The notes: generated by a model from the sequence alone, not told the origin. A stretch of 60,215 nt of DNA from Cristatella mucedo (GCA_009760855.2 WPIO01000287.1:1-60215), one strand, 5' to 3'; shown: positions 32,378-42,690, counted from the first letter of the stretch. Numbers and translations: made by a program.

Positions 32378-32454
<77 letters not shown>
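32336..32454. repeat. (GT)n microsatellite, impure left half
   Basis: The left part is a gtgtgtgcat/gtgtgtgcgt higher-order repeat; the right part is about 32 pure GT units. Confidence 0.95.
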
Positions 32455-32455
<1 letters not shown>

Positions 32456-33504
32456 CGATACCACTAGTGGCTTTGGGGCATAGCAAATGCGCTGTATGTA
32501 AGGAGACTAGTCTTGTATTAAATGCACCAAGAAAGTTTGGGTCAGCTGAGTTTCTAGGCTCTCGAAATGTATAGGTCGAGACCAGGCATCCGTGATGCAT
32601 GCTACACAGAGTTAGCTCATTTAGCACCAATGCAAAGGGTAAGGAAGCACGTGTGTGTTCATTCACTATAACTTAATTTTTCTTTATGTTCAGTATTATA
32701 GCTGAAAAGGGAGCCATCGACTGGTTTTATTCAGGGGATACAGTAGCATGCACGGAAATGTCCCACTAGCTGATATTGTGAACCGCTTTGCTCTTCTGAC
32801 CTAGCTTGCTGTTCTTTCTAGCCCTGGTGGTCTGTGGTTTACTGCTGACAATTGAACAGGCCAAATATACTCAATGCCAGCTTGAGAAATATGCAAAAGA
32901 TCAGGACTGACCATCCATTGACTAGCATACGGGTACAACTATAGATCATGCCAAGCGATCCTAGTTAAAGCCTATGCCAGCTTGTGTACAAACATCGTAG
33001 AATAATGGATGCACAATCCGAAAATGCTGGTAATCCCGAAAAGCGATTGGAAATTACGTTTGACAGCGCCGGTAGCCCACGACACATTATGCATCCTTCA
33101 CCTCATAGCTGGATCAATAAGCACATTGTTTGCCTCTGCAGCTTGCTGCTTGACCCTGGCATTGTTCAAGCTTTAAACTTATGTATAGGTATGACACATT
33201 GAGCAGTGCTTGCATAAGTTCTACACATACAGGGTGATATGACATTTTCCTGCTTGAACACAAAAAAGCATCAAGTCGCAGCCACTTCTAGCTGGTGATG
33301 TACTACTTTTTTCAAGCAAGAAGATGGTTGTGCTTCCCACAGCAGTTTTGCTATCTTTTTGATGCTAGGCCATGAGCTAGACAGAACTGAACTGAACTAA
33401 GTCTTTTTCAAAGCCCTTTCCTTGCAGCGTACAGGAAACGCCACAATGTGGTTAGTGCTAGATTGATGGTGGCCTACATCACTGCTACTTTGCAGCTTCT
33501 GATG
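32455..33504. other. Unique, intron-like sequence
   Basis: A 28-codon frame after an acceptor-like site (32822-32910, ...LVVCGLLLTIEQAK) and a 72-codon frame (32984-33202) are open, but neither has both convincing splice sites and recognisable sequence. No repeat family was recognised. Confidence 0.35.
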
Positions 33505-33715
33505 TCAAAGAAATACTAGCTGATTGTAATAGCCTCTTTTGTATAGCAGCAAAAGAGCCTGTATGGCTATCATCACCGCTTGCAGCAGCAATAAAGGATC
33601 GCCCACTGCAGGATTCGAACCACGACCTGGGGACCCAGGTCATGAAAGTAACGGCCTTACGTACACAGTAGATCTCTACACAGTAGATACTTACTGTGCC
33701 ATCATGGCTACGTAC
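33505..33715 (-). mobile_element. SINE-1 copy
   Basis: On the minus strand a perfect box B GGTTCGAATCC (complement of 33611-33621) lies in the tRNA-like head. A small duplication (ctacacagtagat) within the head separates box A. The conserved body and the end caatcagctagta are present. Confidence 0.78.
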
Positions 33716-33765
33716 CAGAGCCTGAAAAATTGACCGTGCAGTGTTAGCAATTCAGTTGGGCTGTA

Positions 33766-34900
33766 TTTAATAATAATAATAATACTTTCGTTATAGCACC
33801 CTGAGAGAACTCAATCTCTTTCTAAGCACTTTACAATTGCTGTAAAGGAAGCTTGGTCGAATGGTTAGCAGTCGCATGCTCAATAAACAACAAGAATAAC
33901 ATGGTTAGGGGTGATATGCGCAGGGTCGGCATGCATGTGTCGATAGTGGCAGCATGCACAGGGTCAGCATGCATAAGCACATCAAAGACGAATTGTGAGG
34001 GATCCACTAAATGCTGTTAATAAAAATGCGCTTTAGCTTCTTTTCAAATGAGGTCAAGTCAGAAGATGGCGCTACGCATGTCGGGAGTGAGTTCCGGTCA
34101 TGGGGGAATACGAACTAAAGGCACTGTCACCAAAGGATTTAAGGTTTGTAGGAGGTGTAGGTAGACAATAAGGTTTCGAAAAGCAGGCTGTACGATGCTT
34201 AGCAAGGTGGGCGAGTAGATCTGATAATTAAACGACTACATTCCGAAAACCAGGTGCGACTATGCTTAGCCTAGTCAGGGAGTAGATCTGATAGTTGGGC
34301 TGGAGCCAAAGAATGAAGAGACCTAAAATTGAGTGACAAAACCTTGAAGTAGATCTGTTGCTTGACTGGTAGCCAGTGCAGGTCGGCTAGAGGTGGTGTG
34401 ATGTGGCAACTGCGACGCTCACGACAGAGAAGCGTAGCTGCAGAGTTTTGCACCAGATGTGAGTGCCTGAGTGCACAGGCCGGTAGACCAGCAACCAGTG
34501 AATTACAGAAGTCGAGACAGGATGTCACAAATGCATGTACCAATTTAGATGTGGTATGTCTGTCTGGCAATCATGTCGGCAAGAGGGAGAATATAAACCG
34601 TGAAAAGAACGGGACTTAGTACAGAGCCCTGAGGTACCCTATACTTCAGAGATTCCTGAATGAACAAAGCTCATCCATATCAGTACTCTAGGGTCTCCCA
34701 CTGAGATAGGACCTGAACCAATGCAATGCAGTGCTCGTCGTGAGAGGCACTCAATAAGGACTTGGTGATCGATTGTATCAAAAGCTGCCGAAAAATCGTG
34801 TAAAACAAGCAGAGACTCACTGATTTGCCTCTGCATTCCTAACCAGGTCGTTATACACCCGAAGCAATGCCGACTCTGTTGAGTCACAATGCTGTGTGAA
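33766..34900 (-). mobile_element. LINE family A variant with internal deletion
   Basis: The (aat)n tail at 33766, 3' UTR and C-terminal domain (VHAFVTSCLDFCNSLVAGLP, LLADLHWLPVKQQIYFKVLS; 34271-34570) then jump at about 34560 to the RT core, skipping the thumb. The end is [20 protein letters not shown] (34639-34887). Confidence 0.82.
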
Positions 34901-35440
34901 CACTTGCCATGGTACTTGCTGGCCGAATGTTGTAATGATTCAGTCTAAACATGGTTCTTTGCTAACAAGCAGCCTTGAGTATCGTCTTATCTAGTTTAAT
35001 GTGCATGTTTAAGCATGATCCGTGATTGTTGTTTTTCCATGTTCATCCTAAGTGTAATACCCTGTTTTATACTGATTCTGGTTATTGCTTTTCGGACAGA
35101 AGATGTAAGGCGCCTGAATTTGCTCTCACTTCTCTCTGGGCACTGTAAAGTAGGCGTACTCCTATTAGTATAGTTAATATTACCCTCGATGTTATTTGCC
35201 TTTAATGGGTAACGATTCGGCATCTGGTTTCCTGGATTTTACCACTTGGGCTTTTGAGACTCTGTTCTAGCAGTCAACAAAGTGCTTAATTTTTAATAGA
35301 TAGCTTTATTATGCATAATAAATGCATCTTAGTTATTTTTGCTTAATTGGTGAGCCGAGCGAGCCTTGGGGTGAAGGAGGAAGAGCTAGGAGAAGCTGAA
35401 AAGGTGAAGGACGAGGAGGTCCTTTATCCATCAGACTTTA
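34901..35440. other. Unique sequence with possible old LINE trace
   Basis: The part 35085-35160 (agatgtaaggcgcctgaatt...ctgggcactgtaaag) could be a very old LINE 3' end. Otherwise nothing is recognised. Confidence 0.35.
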
Positions 35441-35745
35441 CTGGCTAAATGATTAATTGTGTAGTAATTGTGGTTTTGTGTTTTTGCTGAATATTCGTTT
35501 GTGGTTCCATTACTTTATTTATTTATTAGTTTTTAGTTTATGTTGTCGCCACGAAGCTGTACCTAGTGTTTATTTTTGCTGCAGTAAACAAGTTCACTGT
35601 CTGGTCTCGGTTTCCTTCACCTCTCACCAGGTCAAGACATGTGTTGTTCGCTCGTTTGAGCGCTTTGCTCTAGCAGCATGCCAAGCAGTTGTATTTCATG
35701 GTCATATTTCTGAATTGAGTTTCCTGCACTGTCATCCTAATTACA

Positions 35746-37157
35746 ATGCCTAAAGAGAAGCAACACCTGCAGCTACCAGTCTCTGGAAGGTTGACCTCGT
35801 CTTCAACCCTGAATGGACTGACGAATTATTTTTCAACAAAGCCCTGTGTTTTGTGTCAAACTACACCAGCAGCACTTTAAACCGGTCGAATCTCAAGCTG
35901 CATATTGATGCCAAGCACGTGCACACTTGCAGAGACTACACCGTGGAAGAGCAGACGACTGGGTGGGGCTGCTTGCTGGCAGTCACACGGTTGGATCAAC
36001 AATTCTCCTTCAAGAAGCAGGCCTCTAAAGGTTGTGAGGCTGCTACGCGTTGCATTCGTGCCTCTATGTAGTGTCCTTGTTGGTTACAGTGAAAATGCAT
36101 CCTTTCACTTACGCAGACTTTATAAGGGATTAAGTATATTTTACTGCAGTGGATTTCAATTATCTCTAGCAAAGAGACACTTTCAAAGCAATCACACTGT
36201 CTGCCTGCACTGTGACTCGACATGTGGAGCACTTGGCCTCCGATGTCCGGTCTTCGATGTTTCCGAAGTTAAAAACTCTCGATATATTCTTCATCGCTTT
36301 GGACGATATCAAGGACAATGCACAGCTGACCATCTTTGTGTGTGACATCACGAAAGACCTGGATGTAGTCTCGTAGAAGAGTTTCTCAGCCTCATCCCGA
36401 TGAAGGTGATGACAACTGGCCAAGATATCCTCAATACCTTCGTGCCTGCTTTAAATGGTATCGACCTGTCAAAGCTTGTCTCTGCAACGACTGACGGTGC
36501 ACCTGCAATAGTTGTGCCTGGCAAGGGACTTTCGAAGCTGGCCACTACTGTTCTCCGGGCTGTGCTCGGGTGCACTGCGCCACTCAGGTGCACTGCACCC
36601 CTTAGGTGCACTGCAACGTCCATCGCGAGTCATTATGAGCCAAGCCAGCTGGCATGAAGGGCATTGTGTCTGGTGGTGGTGAAATCAGCACTTTCTCGTC
36701 CTCTCAAGCGCTGCATCTTTAAGTGCAAAGCTGCAGATGCCGATTACGGCGATCTGCTTTGTCACACTGAGGTTTTCTGGCTCAGCCGTGGCCACATCTT
36801 GAAGCAAGTCTTTGCCCTCAGCCACCTGATCGTTTCCTTCGTCAGTGAGAGGGGCCTTGAGAGCTTTTAAAAGTTCTCTGACGAGGTTTGATTATGTCGG
36901 TTCGGCTTCATCGCTGACGTCAGCTCAAACCTTAACAAACTTAACCTTAAGCTGAGAGGACGCTGTGCTCTCGGACGCTAGTCACGAACATTGACGTCCA
37001 CGTGCAGGCATTTGAAGTGAAGCTCATTCTATGGGAGAAACGGCTGTATAAGGGCGACTATTTCCATTTCCCGGTGTGATCCAGCCTTCATTGACACCTA
37101 AGAATGCGTCGGTGTGCTGTTAAACCTAAGGAATGAATTCACTTCACCAATGTGCAT
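35746..37157 (+). pseudogene. hAT transposase remnant (ZBED/GTF2IRD2-like), copy 2
   Basis: The order of motifs is as in copy 1, with a clearer N-terminus. The zinc finger is CVLC/CFVS... followed by SNLKLHIDAKH, then VEEQTTGWGCLLAVTRLDQQ and FSFKKQASKGCEAATRCIRAS (35853-36071). The identical tract follows, then DYGDLLCHTEVFWLSRGHIL and FALSHLIVSFVSERGLES (36664-36870), and further GFIADVSSNLNKLNLKLRG-like and LILWEKRLYKGDYFHFP-like segments near 36900-37075. Stops and frame changes are at partly different places than in copy 1. Confidence 0.82.
35998..36689. repeat. 692-bp tract identical to 11624-12315
   Basis: This is the partner of the conversion tract in copy 1. The offset is exactly 24374 bp throughout, so there are no indels either. 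Confidence 0.85.
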
Positions 37158-37167
37158 TCTCATTCAA

Positions 37168-37208
37168 TAATAATATTAATAATACTAATAGTAATAATAA
37201 TAATGCAC
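37168..37208 (-). mobile_element. 41-bp LINE family A tail stub with perfect TSD
   Basis: Only the imperfect (aat)n tail and gcac remain, flanked by perfect 10-bp repeats TCTCATTCAA at 37158-37167 and 37209-37218. The site and the irregular tail (taatattaataatactaata...) match the 2.48-kb LINE at 12783 in copy 1. The body is therefore missing here, either by later deletion or for another reason. Confidence 0.8.
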
Positions 37209-37218
37209 TCTCATTCAA

Positions 37219-37335
37219 AACAGTTCAAGAGCATCCTTGACACTCCCTCTGATGTGCAATTTGAGTTGATTGAGTTGAAGGCTTCAGAAGTTCTCCCGTC
37301 CAAGTTTATATCTTGCAATACTCTCATTTCCTGTA
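37219..37335 (+). pseudogene. hAT transposase C-terminal remnant, copy 2
   Basis: The frame reads KQFKSILDTPSDVQFELIEL, KASEVLPSKFIS, which fits the hAT C-terminal region before the dimerisation domain. It lacks the further C-terminal motifs. Confidence 0.62.
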
Positions 37336-37459
37336 ACAGCTGCCACATGCTCAGTTTCCAATGTTTTCGACTCGTGCCAAGCTGTTGATCGCAATGTTTG
37401 GCATTGCATGTAAAAAAAAAATTGCCTCGGACACTTTATTTATGCCGACCTAAAGTATC

Positions 37460-38185
37460 TTCTTGACCTCCTGAAATAAGGGTAGTAGTCCATTAAGTTT
37501 TTCAACCCCTGTGCTATCCTAGGCGAGCTGTGCACCTACTCGATCAAACATTACCTGATGGCCTCTTGAGAAGCCAGAGCATGGCAGACTGAATTTTTTT
37601 ATAGACATGCTGTCCTTACTGGGCTGGGCTCAAGCAGCTCGGGATCATGCAGTGGCACATGGATCATGCCATTCCACAGCGTCAGAGCTCCAAGCTCTTA
37701 TTCGCTGCTCCCTCTTCCATGACTGTAACACCAGTTCCAACCCCTGTAGAGTTTAGAGTTTAGTGTAGAGTTTAGAGACCTAGTGTGTCTTCTTGACCTC
37801 CTGAAATAACGGTAGTAGTCGGCTAAGTTTTTCAACCCCTGTCCTATCCTTGGCGAACTATGCACCCACCCTATTGAACATTACCCGATGGCCTCTTGAG
37901 AAGCCAAAGCACAGCACTGAATTTTTTTATAGACATGCTGTCCTTAGTGGGCTGGGCTCAAGCAGCTCGGGAACAGCCAGTGGCATAGCCGCTCCACAGC
38001 ATCAGAGCTGAAAGCTCTTATTCGCTGATTCCTCTTCCATGACTGTTACACCAGTTCCAACCCCCATAGAGTTTCTTGTTCTGATGAGATTACTGATCTC
38101 GATGTCAGGCCCCTCGTTGCGATCGAGCAGGCAGTAGTGCACTACTCCAGCTCTAATAAATCTGCCCAAAGCATTGTATTTTTTT
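37460..38185. repeat. Local tandem duplication specific to copy 2
   Basis: The segment from tcttcttgacctcctgaaat to the cagttccaacccc(t/c)(g/a)tagagt stretch occurs at about 37459-37757 and again, diverged, at about 37787-38185. They are joined by short gagtttagagtttag repeats. Copy 1 (15505-15910) has it once. Confidence 0.8.
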
Positions 38186-38736
38186 TAAAGGCCACTACAC
38201 TGACCGTTTGTAAGTTTTGGTAGACTTTTGTGGCTGTTGATTGTAGCTTACCCAGCTTTGGCATTATGAATCTCCCACCACATTCCTAATTTGAACCAAC
38301 GAATGTAAACTCGTCAGGGTGCATTTAAAAAAGTATATAGTGTTCAGTTTCAGTTTTGATGTCAGCCAAGCTCGATTCGGCAGCTTCGGCAATGCACCTG
38401 ACGCTAATTGGCTTCTGGACAGGCTTATTCATGTATCCTTGCGTTGGAAGAGCTTCTTAGTGGTCAAGAGAATAGTCTGCTGCAAGGCTGTGATCCACTA
38501 CCTAGGTCGTTAAGGGTACAGGGCAGCTTAGCTCGAGCTTGGTTCAGACCCATTGACTAAGACATGGCGACATAGTGGCCTCTATCTAGTATGAGCAGTG
38601 AACCAGAACTTTCAAATGTGAATACGTTATTGTTTGTCTATGCATAGTACTTATCGTAGCAAAATCGTATTTGCTTAATTGCATTCGTGTGTCTACACGT
38701 TCGTCAGCATGCATTTTATGCAATCTAATTTTGTAG
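38186..38736. other. Duplicated sequence upstream of Y2, intron-like
   Basis: This matches 15911-16542 minus one of the 85-bp units. No coding frame of note is present. Confidence 0.55.
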
Positions 38737-39150
38737 AAGTTAACCTCAATGTGTCCTTTCCAAGCTGCATCGTCAACGGATCGTTTTTCAACGTGACTTT
38801 CATGGTGACTTCTTCGATCAATATTAAATTTGTTTCTTTAACTTTGGGCCTACCTCAGTCACCTGCGAGTCTTGCAATACCTTACGTGACGTGCTGTCAG
38901 GATAGCTTCGTTTGTCGAACGACAGCCACCGATGTTTCACCTGGCATTCCCATATTTGAAGTCCAGCCGACCGACTGCAGCCAGAGTGCCATAAATTCCA
39001 GCAATCCATTTTCTAAAGCGTTGACGCTTCGTTCAAGAGGAGATCTGACTTCGTTTCTGCTTGCACTTAATAACATGACAGCTAGCTTTTCGTACGGCTA
39101 CAATTCCTCTTTGAACGTAATGACAAGTTCTCCAAATGTAACGTTGTGTG
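38737..39150 (+). CDS. Ectodomain exon Y2, phase 1-1, duplicate of Y1
   Basis: The acceptor (ttttgtAG, 38735-38736) and a strong GTAAGT donor (39151) enclose 414 nt, open throughout, entering and leaving in phase 1. The 138 residues begin VNLNVSFPSCIVNGSFFNVT and end ...SSPNVTLC. The six cysteines match Y1, and sequons are NVS, NGS, NVT, NSS, NMT, NSS and NVT. Indels against Y1 are all multiples of three. It is expected to be an extracellular, heavily glycosylated segment. With the signal-peptide exon at 29213-29276, the splice would give an in-frame junction. Family unknown. Confidence 0.72.
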
Positions 39151-39156
39151 GTAAGT

Positions 39157-40157
39157 AATAACAATAATAATAATAATAATAATGCACTTGACAAAGCGCC
39201 CTCAGAGAACTCAATCACTCCCTAGGCGCTTTACATTTGCTGCAAAGGGAAATGCAATTGAATGGTGAGTAATATTATGATTGACAAACAAACAAAATTA
39301 ATAACATGGTTAGAGGTGACGTGCACAGGGTCAGCATGCAAATGTGGATAGTGGCAGCATGTACCATATCAGCACACATAAGCACATCAAGGACGAATCA
39401 CAGGGACCCACTAAATGCTGTCCTAAATACGTGTGTTTTTTAAGTTCCTTTTAAATGTGGTCAGGTCAGGGGATGTTCGGACGCAGGTCGGGAGGGAGTT
39501 CAAGGCTTTGGGAGCATACGAACTAAATGCATGGTCTCCAGAGGATTTGAGGCTTGTACGAGGTATTTGTAGACTGTTGGATTCCGAAAAGCGGGTGGTA
39601 CGATGCTTGGCCTGATGGGGGAGTATGTCGGAGAGATAGGCTGGAGCCAAAGAATGAAGTGACCTAAAAGTGAGCGACAAAACCTTGAAGTCAATCCGTT
39701 GCTTGACTGGTAGCCAGTGCAGGTCGGCGAGAAGTGGAGTAATGTGGCATCTGCGACGCTCACGAAGACAAGCCTAGCTGCGGAGTTTCGCACCAGCTGC
39801 AATCGCCTGATCGCACATGCCGGTAGGCCAGTAAGCAGTGAGTTGCAGAAACTTGGACGTGGTATCCTTATCTAAACAAGCCCGAATGTTAGCAACGTTA
39901 TGGAGCTGAAAATAGGCACATTTGACTGTGGAGCTGATGTGGTCGTCTAACGAGAGGTCGCTTTGGAATATGACACCTAGATTTCGAGCTGATTCAACAG
40001 GAGATATGCTGGCAGAGCCAATTTTGTCAGCCTTTCCAATTCGTGAATCACACTGGGATTGCCCATAACTAGTAAGTTAGTTCTATCATCGTTTAGTTTT
40101 AGAAAATTTGCTGCCATCCATGTGCAGATGTCATCAATACACGCAGCAAGTGTGTTG
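39157..40157 (-). mobile_element. LINE family A in the intron after Y2
   Basis: The (aat)n tail starts within 10 bases of the Y2 splice donor. The copy extends through the 3' UTR, C-terminal domain (39423-39680 and beyond) and thumb to about 40157. It has a deletion near 39850 that removes the DVTNAW region. Copy 1 of the block lacks this insertion. Confidence 0.9.
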
Positions 40158-40690
40158 ATTTTGCATGTTGATATTGCTTGTTTCGTTTGCGGCTATTCTT
40201 TATTGCTAAACATTAATTATAAGAATGTACTTTGTGCTGCTTTCCTTGCTGTAGTTTGCATTTGTCGACTCCCTGCTAGAGTGCTTTCATATCCCAAGTG
40301 TTTGCATGATATTCATAGCAGTTTGTTGTGCTGTGCATTTTAATATTTGTAGTTGTTATGACGCATTTATTTAGCGCTCTTAGAGACCAGACAAATCTCT
40401 TTGTACTCAGTTTGCATACCCTGTAAGGAGAGAGCATGTGGACTGATTAGCTAGAATAACATTCACAAAAGTTGTGATATGTAGTAGTTTAATAAAAAAA
40501 AAACGCGTTGTGAGTGAGTTTAGCTAAGATCTCATTTTCTCACTGGTTCTCTGTTGACAGTTTGCTATTGTAATTAATATTGCATCGCTATTGTTATCGG
40601 TATTTTATGTATTGGCATTTCCTTATGCCGAGCTGTGTCGAGATTATATTTATCATTCGCCAGATAGTATAAATATTCAAAAGATTAGAA
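40158..40690. other. Intron-like sequence, shared with 16990-17505
   Basis: Continuation of the block after the LINE, with no recognisable gene. Confidence 0.55.
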
Positions 40691-40704
40691 AAATTCCTAG
40701 CATA

Positions 40705-40868
40705 TTGAACAACCTTTTTTTTAAATAGCGATAGAAGAGCCTTTACGGCTATCACCACCGCTTGCAGTGGCAATAAAGAATCGCCCACCGCAGGAATTGA
40801 ACCCACGACCTCGGGAACGAGGTCGTGAAAGCAACCGCCTTACCTAGTGTGCCATCACGGCTCACCAA
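40705..40868 (-). mobile_element. SINE-1 copy
   Basis: On the minus strand are ggtgagccgtgatggcacac, a box A-like segment, box B gggttcaattcc and the conserved body, ending with a short oligo(A)-like tail. It inserted just outside the right edge of duplication copy 2. Confidence 0.8.
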
Positions 40869-40937
40869 AGATGGGGCTGGTACAGAACTCTTGAGGCATG
40901 CCCTGCGTTTGAGGCCTCGACCACAGATGATCGATGG

Positions 40938-41225
40938 TCATGTGCTTCTACACTCAGACATCGTTTTGCTCTTTTGTACTTGACATAGTTCACCACTGCC
41001 AGTAATATTTAGGTTTATCGAGAGACGCTTATGGAAGTTCTGGTGGTCAATACTATCGACTGCTGCTGGGCGATTTAGGAAAACCTTCAGAGATGACCGG
41101 CCCTGATCAGCATTGTTTAGGTCATTAGTGTTATAATGTACAAATATCCTTCTGCAGCTCCACAAATCTATAAGGACTGCGTAGGTGCTACCAGTCGCGA
41201 GTTCTCTTATGAGCATTTATGGCCT
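40938..41225 (-). mobile_element. Old LINE RT relic
   Basis: The minus-strand frame reads NNADQGRSSLKVFLNRPAAV, DSIDHQNFHKRLSINLNI, a decayed form of the RT segment ([12 protein letters not shown]..LLxRL). No further domains are legible. Confidence 0.55.
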
Positions 41226-41326
41226 GAATGGCGTTCTGTGGATATGGAGTAGCTAGCAGACTTCATCTCGAGTGACAAAGGGAAAGTGAGAGGACTGGCT
41301 GAGTCAGGATAGCAGTAGAAGAAGTG

Positions 41327-41545
41327 AATAATAATAATAATAATAATGCACTTGATAAAGCGCCCTCAGAGAACTTGATCTCTTTCTAGGCGCTTTACAT
41401 TTGCTGCAAAGGGAAACCCAATTGAATGGTGAGTAATATCATGCTTGATAAGCAACATGAATAACATGGTTAGGGGTGACATGCACAGGGTCAGCATGAA
41501 ATTGTGGTTAGTGGCAGCATGCACAGTGTCAGCACACATAAGCAC
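41327..41545 (-). mobile_element. LINE family A 3' end
   Basis: The (aat)n tail, hairpin and 3' UTR up to cacataagcacag are present, then it is truncated. Confidence 0.85.
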
Positions 41546-42690
41546 AGAAGTAGCTTAGAAGTCGCAGCTCATGACGGTGGAAAGGATGTGCCACAGTCGG
41601 CAGGAGCAGAGTAATTGGCATTGTATAAGAATTATGCTAGTGAGCAAAATAGTCTAGGGCATGCTGAGCTCAAGCTTCTGTTGCCAACGATCTTTAAGCT
41701 TAGGAATGAACAGCGATTGTATTAATCTTAGACCATCTGTGGGCACGAGGGGGGCTGAAACTGGTGGGGATGTTAGCTAGGTACGAAGGAGCCCACCCAT
41801 GCCGAATCTTGTGCGTCAAGGTAAGGATTGTGCTCAGTATGTGCTGGTCAACCGGGATACATTGCACCTCCTTCCACAAAAGAGACACGTGGTTGAACCT
41901 CCGAGATTTGCTGACCTGCCTTGAAGCTGTATTCATCACCAGCGGCAGTGGCTTAAATGGCTTTTTTCGGTAGTCTAGCCAAAACAAAATTGCAGTAGTC
42001 CCGCCGTGTCACAACCGGGGAGCTAGTTAAAAAAGAAATGCAAGCCACCGGGTGGACAGTTCCTTATCTTAGATAGGGATCAAACGTGATGGCTAGTTGT
42101 TGAAACCGCCTTCTTAGCAGAGGTATTCAACTTAAGTCGTTTATTAAAGTTTTCGTTTTGTGTGCATGAGAGTAGCACTAACGTATCATCGATCTGAAGA
42201 GCAGAGTTTCTTAGCCAAACTGCATTCTCTGGGTGTCCTATGTATAGGAGTTTCGTTTTATAATCGTTTAGTTTAAGCGAATTGTCCGACATCCAGGACC
42301 GAATGTCGGCACGGCAATCATTCGGTTTATCAGTCACTGTAGCTGATTCCGATTGTTTAAATGGCAAGTGCAGCTGGGTTATGCCAGTGTTGAGGTAATA
42401 GCTGATTCAATTACCCCTAATCACTTTTCTAAGAAACTTGGTATAAATTAAGAATAGCTAAGGATACGGAATTGGTCTGCCGGAACTGGTCACCGTGACA
42501 CATGACAGGGTTGAGCACGGTTTGCCCCTTACGACTCGAACCACAACAGTACCTCATTCGGTAGGCCAATTGCTGTTCTCAATCGTTCAAGCAGGTTATT
42601 GTAATCGACGGAATCAACTTAGCTGATGAAACAAGCAGAACGAGGGCGGTGACATCACCACCGTCGTTGCTGCTATTGGAATAGCATATG
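41546..42690 (-). mobile_element. LINE family B, C-terminus and RT relic
   Basis: The minus strand contains SRRFNHVSLLWKEVQCIPVD and ILTLTHKIRHGWAPSYLANI (41700-41987), then CRADIRSWMSDNSLKLNDYK and TKLLYIGHPENAVW (42080-42367). Further upstream is a decayed RT core (DVTALVLLVSSAKLIPSITI, near 42650). Many stops interrupt it. Confidence 0.75.

Larger units (their letters stand above)
35441..40690. repeat. Segmental duplication, copy 2
   Basis: Collinear with 11069-17505. Differences from copy 1 are: only a 41-bp LINE stub at the hAT insertion site, a local duplication of about 300-400 bp near 37460-38185, one unit instead of two at 38470, and a separate LINE inserted in the intron after the ectodomain exon (39157-40157). 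It lies about 24.4 kb downstream in the same orientation. Confidence 0.92.

Noticed and set aside
32822-32910. Short frame after ttctttctAG (LVVCGLLLTIEQAKYTQ...)
   Set aside because: Only 28 codons; it could be a terminal exon, but chance is at least as likely and no supporting upstream exon was found.
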